NCBI GenBank assembly: GCA_945861855.1
Contig: CAMAWG010000021.1
Location: forward strand, 1-38,686
DNA: 38,686 bases
Origin: Rhodoplanes serenus
GTDB lineage: Bacteria > Pseudomonadota > Alphaproteobacteria > Rhizobiales > Xanthobacteraceae
Direction of reading: 5' to 3'
Positions within the stretch are counted from its first letter, which is position 1; every line of letters begins with the position of its first letter. A model generated the notes under the pieces. It was not told the DNA's origin. It did not search any database and was given only the letters and a program-made list of their open reading frames with translations. The translations under genes and the position numbers were made by a program. Positions 1 to 8,043 of this stretch are shown here, piece after piece.

Positions 1-144
1 TCGCTCTCGGTCTGAACACGCTCCGTAAAATCTTTGTCGCCGCAAGTCCTGATCAAATAATCGCCTTCCTCAACCAACTTCTATCCCCAAAACTACCCGT
101 CAAGCCCTTGCGCGCTTTAGCTTTTCGATAGCGAGTCGAGTACG

Positions 145-1035
145 GTGGCGCTCAACAGTATCGCCAATCTGAGCGCCAGCATCACCGCGAACGGCAAACT
201 GAATTTGCAGACGAGCAACGCCCAATCCCTGACTGTTGCCGAGGTTGCCGGCAACGGAAGCCCGCTGGCAGAACTCGGCCTGACCGCCGGCACGACCCAA
301 GCGAGCGTGGTCGGTACCCAGCAGGTGCAGGTCGGCACCGAAGAGGTGGTGGTCAGCCAGGAACAATACGTCACCGGCCAGGAGCAGTACGTCACCGGCC
401 AGGAACAATACGTCAGCGGCCAGGAGCAGTACGTGGCCGGCACCCATCAGGTGCAGGTCGGCACCGAAGAGGTGGTGGTCGGCACCGAGCAGGTCCAGAC
501 CGGTACAAGCGAGGTTTCCCTCGGCTCGCGCTCGCTCCTGGTCGGGTTCGACCGCGTGCAGAGTTCGGCGGCAGCCGACCCGACCGCAAGCGCCGCGTTC
601 CGCGACAGCCTGCAATCCCTCGTCTCCGCCGTCGGCGCCTTGGCGTCGAGCCCGGGCGGCGCGATGTCCCCGTCGGTCGCCTCCGGCCTGGTCGGCGACG
701 CCCAAACCTTCGCGGCCAATCTGTCGGCCTTGCTCAAGAGCGCGGATTTCGACTCGCTGGGCGACGCATCCGACCCTGGTGCGCGCGACCGCGTGATCGA
801 AAAGCTCAACGACGCGCTGTCACAGGCGAAGGCCCTCGGCGCAAAGGTCGCAGCTTCGTCAAACCATCTCGATCTCGCCGGCCAGCTTCGCGCGAGCCTG
901 AATGCCACGCTCTTGGGCCAAGGCCAGCAGAGCCTGACCTCCGACCCGGTCGGGCTGGCGCGCCGCGCCGCCGACGGCCTGCGCGGTTCGGCCTTCGGCA
1001 TCACCAGCAGTCACCGCATGTCGGTCTGGTCCTAG
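145..1035 (+). CDS. Flagellin-like protein with heptapeptide repeats, probably 5'-truncated
   Basis: 296 residues from a GTG start; I do not recognise a named family for the whole. Residues about 8-52 (SASITANGKLNLQT, then ELGLTAGT) resemble the insert domain found in some alphaproteobacterial flagellins (DUF1522-like); this is from memory of the family. Residues 56-134 form eleven tandem 7-residue units of the type VGTEQVQ / TGQEQYV. The rest is Ala/Ser/Leu-rich and likely helical. No signal peptide is visible, and the conserved N- and C-terminal helices of true flagellins are absent. An in-frame stop at 118-120 and lack of a good ribosome site before the GTG suggest a remnant or a start missing from the window edge. 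The reading frame is open on the opposite strand too, but the + product has the more protein-like composition. Moderate confidence that it is coding, low for function. Confidence 0.55.
   Translation: MALNSIANLSASITANGKLNLQTSNAQSLTVAEVAGNGSPLAELGLTAGTTQASVVGTQQVQVGTEEVVVSQEQYVTGQEQYVTGQEQYVSGQEQYVAGTHQVQVGTEEVVVGTEQVQTGTSEVSLGSRSLLVGFDRVQSSAAADPTASAAFRDSLQSLVSAVGALASSPGGAMSPSVASGLVGDAQTFAANLSALLKSADFDSLGDASDPGARDRVIEKLNDALSQAKALGAKVAASSNHLDLAGQLRASLNATLLGQGQQSLTSDPVGLARRAADGLRGSAFGITSSHRMSVWS
310..546 (+). repeat. Tandem 21-bp repeats coding for 7-residue units
   Basis: About eleven in-frame 21-bp units. The four central units (TGQEQYV type) are nearly identical at DNA level. A 33-bp block is repeated exactly at 322-354 and 448-480, 126 bp apart, which is six units. 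This suggests growth by slippage or unequal recombination. Confidence 0.85.
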
Positions 1036-1084
1036 AGTTTCGCCGCGATCCCCAACGGTCCCCACCCGTCCCGCGGCTCCTGTC

Positions 1085-1130
1085 CATGCCGGCCCCGCAG
1101 CCCCATTTACGGGCTGCGACGGCCGGCATG
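1085..1130. terminator. Long hairpin after the flagellin-like ORF
   Basis: Outer arms CATGCCGGCC (1085-1094) and GGCCGGCATG (1121-1130) enclose inner arms CGCAGCCC (1096-1103) and GGGCTGCG (1111-1118). It lies 50 bp past the stop at 1035 and before the next gene at 1167. There is no clear T-run, so it could be a terminator, or a palindromic repeat. Confidence 0.5.
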
Positions 1131-1166
1131 GCGGTTTAGACTGCCGCTGTCTCAGCGGAGTTCTTC

Positions 1167-3503
1167 ATGGGTGAATTCTCGATCGGTCAATCGGTGCGGC
1201 GGCGCGAGGACCCTCGCCTGCTGATGGGGCGCGGGCGCTACTACGACGATCTCAAGGTCGCGGACCAGCTTTATGCTTCGATCGTGCGTTCGCCGCACGC
1301 ACATGCGGACATCCGGAGCATCGATGCGCGGGCGGCGCTGCAGATGCCCGGCGTGCACACCGTGCTAACCGGCCAGGACTACGCTGACGACAGCCTCGGC
1401 ACCATGCCGTCGATGGCACCCTACAAGAAGCGCGACGGCGGGCCGATGTACCTGCCGCACCGGCCGGCGATCGCGATCGGCCGCGTGCTGCATGTCGGCT
1501 ATCCGGTCGCCGTCGTCGTCGCCGACACGCTGGAGCTTGCCCGCGACGCCGCCGAGCGGGTCGAGGTCGACTATGCGCCGCGCCCCGCCGTCGTTTCGGC
1601 GCGCGACGCATTCGAGCCGGGCGCGCCGCGGCTCTACGACGACTGCCCCAACAACGAGGCCTATTTCTATCAGGCCGGCGACAAGGCCGCGGTGGACGCC
1701 GCGTTCGCGCGAGCCGCCCATGTCATCGAGCAGCGCCTGGTGATCAACCGGGTGACCGCCAACACGCTCGAGCCGCGCGGCGTCACCGGCGAATACGACC
1801 GCGGCACCGGCCGCTACACGCTGCATTGCGGCTTCCAGCGGCCCTGGCTGTTCCGCAATGCCATCGCCGAAACAACGATGAAAATTCCGGAGGCACAGCT
1901 CCGCCTCGTCACCGGCGACATCGGTGGCTCATACGGCCTGCGCGGTTCGATCTACCCGGAAATCATCCTGATGCTGTGGGCGGCGCGCCGCGTCGGCAAA
2001 CCGGTGAAATGGCTGAGCACCCGCAACGAGGCGCATATCAGCGACGACGACGCCCGCGACAACATCGTCGATGCCGCACTGGCGCTGGACAAGGACGGAA
2101 AATTCCTCGGCGTGCGAATCCGCAGCTTCGGCAATCTCGGCGCCTACGTTTCGTTTCGCGGCGCGATGCCGCCGGTGGTCAACATCGGCACGGTCTGCGG
2201 CGTCTATACGACGCCGGCGCTGCACGTCGCCATCTCCGGCATGCTGACCAACACGCACTGCACCTCGCCCTACCGCGGCGCCGGCCGGCCCGAGGCCTCC
2301 TACATGATGGAGCGGCTGATCGACATGGCCGCGGACGAAATGAAGATCGATCCGGCGGAGCTGCGGCGGAGGAACACCATTCCGCCGTCGGCCATGCCCT
2401 ACAAGACGCCGCTCACCTTCACCTACGACAGCGGCCGGTTCGAGGAGAACATGGACCGCACCATGAAGCTCGCCGACTGGCGCGGCTTCGACGCGAGGCG
2501 GAAAGAAGCCGCCAAGCGCGGCATGCTGCGCGGCATCGGCATCTCCAACACCATCGAGCAAGCCGCCGATCCAACCATCGAGACTGCGGAAATCCGCTTC
2601 GATCCTCTGGGCGGCATGACCTTCGTGACCGGCTCCATCTCGCACGGCCAGGGCCACAACACGATCCAGACGCAGATCCTGGTGGACCGGCTCGGCGTCG
2701 ATCCGGACTCCATCAAGTTTATCCAGGGCGACACCGAGGCCGTCGCCTTCGGCATGGGCACCGGCGGCTCGCGCTCGACCACCATGAGCGGCGGCGCCAT
2801 CGTCATGGTCGCCGACAAGGTGATTGCGAAGGGCAAGAAGCTCGCGGCGCATATCCTTGAAGCCTCCGAATCCGACATGGAGTTCAAGGACGGCCGTTTC
2901 ACCATCGCCGGCACCGACCGCGGCTTGGGCATCCACGATGTGGCGAAATCCGCGTTCAAGCTGGAGAAGCTGCCGCCCGGGATGGAGCCCGGCCTGTACG
3001 AGACTGCGACCTATCGCGCCCGATCCGGCAACTTCCCCAACGGCTGTCACGTCTGCGAGGTCGAGATCGATCCCGAGACGGGGACCACGGCCGTCGTCGG
3101 CTACTGGGTGGTGGACGACGTCGGCACCGTCATCAACCCGATGCTGGTGAAAGGCCAGATCATGGGCGGCATCGCCCAGGGCATGGGCCAGGTGCTGATG
3201 GAGGACAAGGCCTACGATCCGCAGAGCGGCCAGGTGATCGCGGGCTCGTTCATGGACTACGCCATGCCGCGCGCGGAACACTTCTGCAGCGTGACGATCG
3301 AGGACAATCCGGTGCCGACGCCGACCAATCCGCTCGGCGTCAAGGGCGCGGGCGAGGCGGGCACGGTGGGCTCGCTGTCGGCCGGGGTGAACGCCATTGT
3401 CGATGCGCTGTCGCACCTCGGCATCCGGCACATCGACACGCCCTGCACGCCATACCGGGTGTGGCAGGCGATCCAGGACGCAAAAACGAGCAAGGCCGGT
3501 TGA
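1167..3503 (+). CDS. Molybdopterin-binding subunit of a CoxL/xanthine dehydrogenase-type hydroxylase
   Basis: 778 residues, full length for the large subunit of the xanthine oxidase family. The start is typical of this group (REDPRLLMGRGRYYDDL), with ribosome-site-like AGCGGAG upstream. The active-site loop reads PYRGAGRPE near residue 370, the form II pattern, and not AYRCSFR of true CO dehydrogenase, so CO oxidation is unlikely. The catalytic glutamate lies in GVKGAGEAGTVGS near residue 730. The enzyme would hydroxylate an organic substrate with a Mo-cytosine dinucleotide cofactor, passing electrons to FeS and FAD subunits. Neither partner subunit is in the window, and the next gene (boxB) is convergent. 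The substrate cannot be told from sequence. Confidence 0.9.
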   Translation: MGEFSIGQSVRRREDPRLLMGRGRYYDDLKVADQLYASIVRSPHAHADIRSIDARAALQMPGVHTVLTGQDYADDSLGTMPSMAPYKKRDGGPMYLPHRPAIAIGRVLHVGYPVAVVVADTLELARDAAERVEVDYAPRPAVVSARDAFEPGAPRLYDDCPNNEAYFYQAGDKAAVDAAFARAAHVIEQRLVINRVTANTLEPRGVTGEYDRGTGRYTLHCGFQRPWLFRNAIAETTMKIPEAQLRLVTGDIGGSYGLRGSIYPEIILMLWAARRVGKPVKWLSTRNEAHISDDDARDNIVDAALALDKDGKFLGVRIRSFGNLGAYVSFRGAMPPVVNIGTVCGVYTTPALHVAISGMLTNTHCTSPYRGAGRPEASYMMERLIDMAADEMKIDPAELRRRNTIPPSAMPYKTPLTFTYDSGRFEENMDRTMKLADWRGFDARRKEAAKRGMLRGIGISNTIEQAADPTIETAEIRFDPLGGMTFVTGSISHGQGHNTIQTQILVDRLGVDPDSIKFIQGDTEAVAFGMGTGGSRSTTMSGGAIVMVADKVIAKGKKLAAHILEASESDMEFKDGRFTIAGTDRGLGIHDVAKSAFKLEKLPPGMEPGLYETATYRARSGNFPNGCHVCEVEIDPETGTTAVVGYWVVDDVGTVINPMLVKGQIMGGIAQGMGQVLMEDKAYDPQSGQVIAGSFMDYAMPRAEHFCSVTIEDNPVPTPTNPLGVKGAGEAGTVGSLSAGVNAIVDALSHLGIRHIDTPCTPYRVWQAIQDAKTSKAG

Positions 3504-3521
3504 GTTCTGCGTGTCACGCAC

Positions 3522-3645
3522 GCGGTGCAGCGTGAAACGGTGCACCGCAGATGCGGGACCCCGGTTCACTTAAAAAAAACCGGGGTCCCGGGTCTGCGGC
3601 GCATCACTTCGCTTCGCTCGTGCTGCGCCGCGCCCGGGACACTGG
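3522..3645. repeat. Cluster of nested palindromes between convergent genes
   Basis: Three inverted repeats fill the gap between the convergent molybdoenzyme gene and boxB. GCGGTGCA (3522-3529) pairs with TGCACCGC (3541-3548). CCGCAGA plus GGGACCCCGGTT (3545-3566) pairs with AACCGGGGTCCC plus TCTGCGG (3578-3599), with an A-rich loop. GCGGCGCATCAC (from 3596) pairs with GTGCTGCGCCGC further on, with one mismatch. It has the look of a dispersed rhizobial intergenic palindrome and would also work as a two-way terminator. Confidence 0.75.
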
Positions 3646-3652
3646 AGCCGTA

Positions 3653-5098
3653 CTACGCCGCGATTTTCACATACTCGAAATTGCCCGGCCGGTTGTCGAT
3701 GCCGACCTTCGGCGGCGCGATCCACGCGGCGAATTTTCCCGGCTCGCTCACCGGCTTCATCAGCGAGGCGATGAACTCGCCGTCGGCGAGCGACGGCAGC
3801 CACTTGTCCTTCTCCCGGGCCCAGGTCGCCTCGTCGATCAGCACGCCGGATGGCGTCGCCTGCACGTCCTTGAACTCGCCGATGTCGCGGTGGAAGGCAA
3901 CATGCGGCAGCGCCAGCCGGAAATCGACGCCGAGCCGCTCGATGATCTTGTTGAAGCGCTCGATGCCCTTGGCGCAGTCGCGCGTGTAGTCGTCGCGCAG
4001 CCGCATGTTGACCGCGGTCAGGGCCGGCTCGTCGACCAGCTTGATCGCGCCATCGACGAACTTGAGCACGGGATAGATGTCGTTCTCAAGTTTGTGGTCG
4101 TCGTCGATCGATGTCTCGCGGAAGCGGCCCTTGAGGCTTGCGTTGAAGGCATTGGCGGCGTTGGTCGAGACCTCCGAGCCGAACAGGTCGAGCGACAGCG
4201 TGTAGTGCAGGTTGAGCTTCTTCTGGATGGTCGGCAGATCGATCACGCCGAGCGCGCGGACCTTGTCGATCGCGTTCGGGTCCTCGATGCCGGCCGCCTT
4301 CATCGCCTCGCAGGTCCGCTGCACGACGCGGCCGATGCCGGTCTCGCCGACGAACATGTGGTGGGCTTCTTCCGTCAACATGAAGCGGCAGGTGCGCGAC
4401 AGCGGGTCGAAGCCGGACTGCGCCAACGATTCGAGCTGCATCTTGCCGTCGCGGTCGGTGAAGAAGGTGAACATGAACAAGGACAGCCAGTCCGGCGTCG
4501 CCTCGTTGAAGGCGCCGAGCATGCGCGGCGCGTCCTTGCTGCCGGAGCGGCGGCGCAGCATGTCGTCGGCCTCGTCGCGGCCGTCGCGGCCGAAATATTT
4601 GTGCAGGAGGTAGACCATCGCCCAGAGGTGGCGGCCCTCCTCGACGTTGATCTGGAACAGGTTGCGCAGGTCGTAGAGCGACGGCGCGGTCTTGCCAAGA
4701 TGGCGCTGCTGCTCGACAGACGCGGGCTCGGTGTCGCCCTGGATCACCACGAGGCGGCGCAGCATGGCCCGATACTCGCCCGGAACCTCCTGCCACACCG
4801 GATCGCCGAGGTGCACGCCGAACGGAATCTTGCGGTTCTCCTCCGGCGGCGCCAGCAGGATGCCCCAGCGGTATTCCGGCATCTTGATGTAATCGAACTT
4901 GGCCCAGCCCTTGGGATCGACCGACACCGCGGTGCGCAGATACACGAGCGACTCCTGGAAGCCCTCCGGCCCCATGTCGTTCCACCAGTCGAGATAGCCG
5001 GGGTGCCAGCCTTCGAGCGCCTTCAGGACGCGGCGGTCCTCGGTGAGATTGACGTTGTTCGGAATTTTCTCGCGATAGTCGACGTTGATGATGTCCAT
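3653..5098 (-). CDS. boxB: Benzoyl-CoA 2,3-epoxidase oxygenase subunit
   Basis: Class I di-iron oxygenase that converts benzoyl-CoA to 2,3-epoxybenzoyl-CoA, with electrons from BoxA. 481 residues from ATG at 5098; a Met four codons upstream (5110) is less likely because GGAG sits at a good distance from 5098. The start MDIINVDYREKIPNNVNL matches the family. All six di-iron ligands known from the Azoarcus enzyme appear conserved with a constant +4 shift: E124, E154, H157, D215, E244, H247 (motifs GDTE, NVEEGRH, TFFTDRD, LTEEAHH). It is the last gene of boxR-boxC-boxB, 143 bp after boxC with a palindromic repeat in the gap. BoxA is not in the window. Confidence 0.97.
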   Translation of the reverse strand: MDIINVDYREKIPNNVNLTEDRRVLKALEGWHPGYLDWWNDMGPEGFQESLVYLRTAVSVDPKGWAKFDYIKMPEYRWGILLAPPEENRKIPFGVHLGDPVWQEVPGEYRAMLRRLVVIQGDTEPASVEQQRHLGKTAPSLYDLRNLFQINVEEGRHLWAMVYLLHKYFGRDGRDEADDMLRRRSGSKDAPRMLGAFNEATPDWLSLFMFTFFTDRDGKMQLESLAQSGFDPLSRTCRFMLTEEAHHMFVGETGIGRVVQRTCEAMKAAGIEDPNAIDKVRALGVIDLPTIQKKLNLHYTLSLDLFGSEVSTNAANAFNASLKGRFRETSIDDDHKLENDIYPVLKFVDGAIKLVDEPALTAVNMRLRDDYTRDCAKGIERFNKIIERLGVDFRLALPHVAFHRDIGEFKDVQATPSGVLIDEATWAREKDKWLPSLADGEFIASLMKPVSEPGKFAAWIAPPKVGIDNRPGNFEYVKIAA

Positions 5099-5133
5099 AA
5101 CACGCTCCATCAGCTCTGGCGTTTCACTCTGCC

Positions 5134-5228
5134 GTCATGCCCGCGAAGGCGGGCATCCAGTAATCGAGGCGTTCCGCGCCTTCGCACCGTCGGTGATTAC
5201 TGGATCGTCCGCCTTCGCGGACGATGAC
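5134..5228. repeat. Palindromic intergenic repeat between boxC and boxB
   Basis: Two hairpins (GCCCGCGAAGGCGGGC on the left, GTCCGCCTTCGCGGAC on the right) lie inside a larger palindrome whose ends are GTCAT..CCAGTAATC and GATTACTGGAT..ATGAC. The type is common in Bradyrhizobium and relatives. Sitting inside an operon, it may stabilise upstream mRNA (boxR-boxC) or lower boxB expression. Confidence 0.85.
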
Positions 5229-5241
5229 AGCAGCAAACTCT

Positions 5242-6930
5242 TCACACCCTCTTCGTATCGAACACGGCCTTCTGGCCGGTGCCGTAGCGGCGCAGCGCGC
5301 CCTCCTCGCCGACGGCGTTGGGGCGCTGGAAGATCCAGTTCTGCCAGGCGGTGAGCCTGGCAAAGATTTTCGTTTCCATCGTCTCCGGCCCGCCGAAGCG
5401 AAGGTTCGCCTCCAGGCCGGTGAGCCCGTCGGGCGAGAAGCTCGCGCGCTCCTCGAAAAAGACGCGGATCTCGTCCTCCCAGTCGATGTCGTCGAGCGCG
5501 AAGGTGACGAGACCGAGTTCTGCCGCCCGCTCCGCGTCGAGCTTCTGCCCGAGCGCCTTGCGGGCGCGTTCGAGCGAATCCGGCTCGCCGAGGAACCGCG
5601 TCGCCAGCCGCGACAGGCCGTTGCTCATCGGCAGAGTGCCGGTATTGGTTTCGCCGAGCATGATCGCGGCCGGCGGGCGGTTGTCGCCGTCCATCCGGCC
5701 GATCAGCATGTAGGAGCGGTCGGCCGCGAACACGAGCTCGGCCAAGGTGCCGGCGAAGCATGAGCCCGGCTCGATCAAAGTCACCAGCGAGCGCGAGGTC
5801 AGATCGACGCGCTTGAGCACGCGCTTCCACTTCAGGACGATCTCGCGGGCGAGCCAGTGGCTGGCGTTGGCTTGAAGGAACCGGTCGTAGGCGAGAACCG
5901 CCTCGGGATCGCCCTCGGACTTGAACACGATGACCGCGGTGTCGAACTCGTTGAGCCGAATGTCGAGAATCGCGTCGTCGAGTTCCCGCGCCAGCCGCAG
6001 CGGCCAGAATTCCGCGCCCTGCGCCCCCATCTCGTCCGCCGACTTCGGCGGCGGCGCATCGGGTCCACGCAGGGTGATGGTGGCGATCCGCTCCGCGCGG
6101 GAAAGCTCCACGGAAACGGAGCTGTATTCGACGCCATCCGCCGAGCGCGTGCGCTTGAGGGGCGAGAGTGAAATTCCCTTGGCATCCTTAGGCCGGTCGG
6201 ACTTTCCAGCGAACTCCTGCGCCCGCTCCTTCACCACATCGTCGAGCCTGGTGTTCGGCACCACCTCGTCCACCAGCCGCCACTCCACGGCGCGCTTGCC
6301 CTTGACACCCTCTTCCGTCGTGCAGAACACATCGGCATGGTCGCGCCTGACCTTGCGCTTGTCGGTGACGCGGGTGAGCCCGCCCGTTCCCGGCAGCACC
6401 GCCAGCAGCGGCAACTCAGGCAGCGATACCGTCGAGGAGCCGTCGTCGGTCAGGATGATGTGGTCGGCGGCCAGCGCCAGCTCGTAGCCGCCGCCGGCGC
6501 AAGAGCCCTCGACGACGCAGATCATGCGCTGGCCGGAAAACGCGCTCGCATCCTCGATGGCGTTGCGGGTCTCGTTGGTGAACTTGCAGAAGTTGACCTT
6601 GTGGCCGTGTGTCGCGCCGGCCAGCATGCGGATGTTGGCGCCGGCGCAGAACACCCGCGGCTTGCCCGAGCGCAGCAGCACGACGCGCACCTGCGGATGC
6701 TCGAAGCGCAGCCGCTCCAGCACATCGGCCAGCTCGATATCGACGCCGAGATCGTAGGAGTTGAGCTTGAGCTGATAGCCCTCGAACAGCGGGGCATTCT
6801 CGTCCACGTCCATCGACAGCGTGGCGACGTCGCCCTCGACCGAGAGCTTCCAGTGACGATAGCGCGACGGATCGGTGGCGAAATCGATCCGGCCAGTGCC
6901 ATTGGACAGTTTGCGGTCCGCGTCGGCCAT
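5242..6930 (-). CDS. boxC: 2,3-epoxybenzoyl-CoA dihydrolase
   Basis: Opens the ring of 2,3-epoxybenzoyl-CoA with two waters, giving 3,4-dehydroadipyl-CoA semialdehyde and formate. 562 residues from ATG at 6930, chosen because GAAGGG lies about 9 nt upstream; the longer in-frame start at 6951 would overlap boxR. It contains two crotonase-like halves: the first carries the CoA/oxyanion-hole pattern (RVFCAGANIRMLAG, GSCAGGGYELALAADHI), the second is more divergent (GSCFAGTLAELVFAADRSYM). Length and order of segments match BoxC (about 555 residues). It starts 5 bp after the boxR stop, so the two are translationally close. Confidence 0.96.
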   Translation of the reverse strand: MADADRKLSNGTGRIDFATDPSRYRHWKLSVEGDVATLSMDVDENAPLFEGYQLKLNSYDLGVDIELADVLERLRFEHPQVRVVLLRSGKPRVFCAGANIRMLAGATHGHKVNFCKFTNETRNAIEDASAFSGQRMICVVEGSCAGGGYELALAADHIILTDDGSSTVSLPELPLLAVLPGTGGLTRVTDKRKVRRDHADVFCTTEEGVKGKRAVEWRLVDEVVPNTRLDDVVKERAQEFAGKSDRPKDAKGISLSPLKRTRSADGVEYSSVSVELSRAERIATITLRGPDAPPPKSADEMGAQGAEFWPLRLARELDDAILDIRLNEFDTAVIVFKSEGDPEAVLAYDRFLQANASHWLAREIVLKWKRVLKRVDLTSRSLVTLIEPGSCFAGTLAELVFAADRSYMLIGRMDGDNRPPAAIMLGETNTGTLPMSNGLSRLATRFLGEPDSLERARKALGQKLDAERAAELGLVTFALDDIDWEDEIRVFFEERASFSPDGLTGLEANLRFGGPETMETKIFARLTAWQNWIFQRPNAVGEEGALRRYGTGQKAVFDTKRV

Positions 6931-6935
6931 GGCGG

Positions 6936-7841
6936 TCAGCCCTTCATCCAAGGCGCGACGAGCTTCGCAAGCTTGCCGAAGCTCTGCTGCACGGTGGCGC
7001 CCGACGTATCGAGCGCGGTTTCGGCGCGGGCATAGTCCCCCCGCCGCGCCTCCAGGATGGCGTGAAGATCGGCCATCGCCTCGCGGTTGCGCGCCATCGG
7101 CCGGAAATCGCCCTGCTTCATCACGCGATTCATGTGCTCCTCGGGCTGCGCGCTAAGCCAGACCGTGTGGGTGCGGCGGAGCAGCAGCCCGTAGGTCTCC
7201 GGGTTGGACACGATGCCGCCCGCCGTGGCGATCACCGCGCTCTCGTTCTGCGAGACAACGCGCTCGAGGCAGGTCCGTTCATGCCGTTTGAAGGTGGCGA
7301 CACCGGACATCTCGATCAGCAGCGGCATGCTGGCGCCGTACTCCTGCTCGACCATGCGGTTGAGCTCGATGAACGGCACGCCGAGCTTGTCGGCCAGCAT
7401 CTTGCCGAGCGTGGACTTACCGCCGCCGCGGAGGCCGACGAGCGCGATGCGCCGCCCACGGTCGGTCGCGGCGGCCTGGTCGATCCGCCGCTCGATGCCC
7501 TCGGCGATCGACGACAAATCGCCCGGCGATGCACGCCCCAGGAGATCGATGATGCGGGCGTAGGGTGCGGACAGCCCGCCGGTCGGCGGCAGCAGCTCGA
7601 ACAGCGGAATTTCCAGCGCGTCGGCGATCGCCCGCATCACCAGCACCGACGGATTGCCGGCGCCGCCTTCGATCTGGGCGAGATAGCGCTCGGACGTGCC
7701 CGACTCCTGCGCGAGCTGGCGCCGCGACATGCCGCGCTTGGCGCGGCCGAGCCGCACCATGCGGCCGATCTCGCCGGCAAACGCCGCGTCGGCGCGGTCG
7801 GCGGCGTCTGGAATTTCGCGGGTATCGAGGGTGTTGGCCAT
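6936..7841 (-). CDS. boxR: BoxR/BzdR-type regulator: XRE helix-turn-helix plus shikimate-kinase-like domain
   Basis: 301 residues. Residues 25-82 form an XRE-type helix-turn-helix (RQLAQESGTSERYLAQIEGG). From about 130 on lies a shikimate-kinase-like P-loop domain with GLRGGGKST at 136-144. In BoxR/BzdR of Azoarcus this domain senses benzoyl-CoA, which releases the repressor from DNA. Start: ATG at 7841. The longer in-frame GTG at 7865 is rejected because it lies inside the predicted -10 box and operator. It heads boxR-boxC-boxB and would repress itself through the palindrome at 7861-7888. Confidence 0.95.
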   Translation of the reverse strand: MANTLDTREIPDAADRADAAFAGEIGRMVRLGRAKRGMSRRQLAQESGTSERYLAQIEGGAGNPSVLVMRAIADALEIPLFELLPPTGGLSAPYARIIDLLGRASPGDLSSIAEGIERRIDQAAATDRGRRIALVGLRGGGKSTLGKMLADKLGVPFIELNRMVEQEYGASMPLLIEMSGVATFKRHERTCLERVVSQNESAVIATAGGIVSNPETYGLLLRRTHTVWLSAQPEEHMNRVMKQGDFRPMARNREAMADLHAILEARRGDYARAETALDTSGATVQQSFGKLAKLVAPWMKG

Positions 7842-7860
7842 GTTCGCCCGGTTGACGAAA

Positions 7861-7888
7861 TGCACTATAATTCATGTACGATAGTGCA
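7861..7888. promoter_or_regulatory. Predicted BoxR operator at the boxR promoter
   Basis: Inverted repeat TGCACTAT (7861-7868) and ATAGTGCA (7881-7888), perfect in the 8-bp arms. Each half extends to a 15-bp site: TGCACTATAATTCAT on + and TGCACTATCGTACAT on -, meeting at CATG. TGCA-based sites are known for BzdR/BoxR. The operator covers the whole predicted promoter core of boxR. Confidence 0.75.
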
Positions 7889-7893
7889 GGCAA
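7864..7893 (-). promoter_or_regulatory. Predicted boxR promoter
   Basis: On the minus strand, -35 TTGCCT (7888-7893), 18-bp spacer, -10 TATAGT (7864-7869). The start site would be near 7857, leaving a leader of about 16 nt to ATG at 7841. Fully embedded in the BoxR palindrome, so binding would block RNA polymerase. Confidence 0.55.
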
Positions 7894-7916
7894 GCCCATC
7901 CGTGTGGCTTCCCCGC

Positions 7917-8012
7917 CCTCATCCTGAGGAGCGGCCCGATGGGCCGCGTCTCGAAGGATGGGCGGCCCCATGGTTCGAGACGCGTTGCTTCGCAACGCTC
8001 CTCACCATGAGG
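7917..8012. repeat. Palindromic intergenic repeat between the hydrolase gene and boxR
   Basis: Ends are CCTCATCCTGAGG (7917-7929) and CCTCACCATGAGG (8000-8012), each a short palindrome. Inside lie CGGCCCGATGGGCCG and GTTGCTTCGCAAC hairpins and the paired CGTCTCGAA / TTCGAGACG. This pattern is widespread in Bradyrhizobium-like genomes. It may end transcripts that come from the hydrolase gene before boxR. Confidence 0.85.
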
Positions 8013-8043
8013 CCGGGAGAGGTCAATGGCCGCTGAAGGGAAA

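Noticed and set aside
3..131. Partial gene entering from the left edge (frame 3)
   Set aside because: About 42 codons with no recognisable motif; too short to support.
145..546. CRISPR array in the repeat region
   Set aside because: Repeats are contiguous 21-bp coding units without spacers.
3551..5227. Long + strand open frame over boxB
   Set aside because: Shadow of boxB, whose six metal ligands are intact.
7842..7865. Longer BoxR start at GTG 7865
   Set aside because: Lies in the operator and -10 box, upstream of the likely transcript start.
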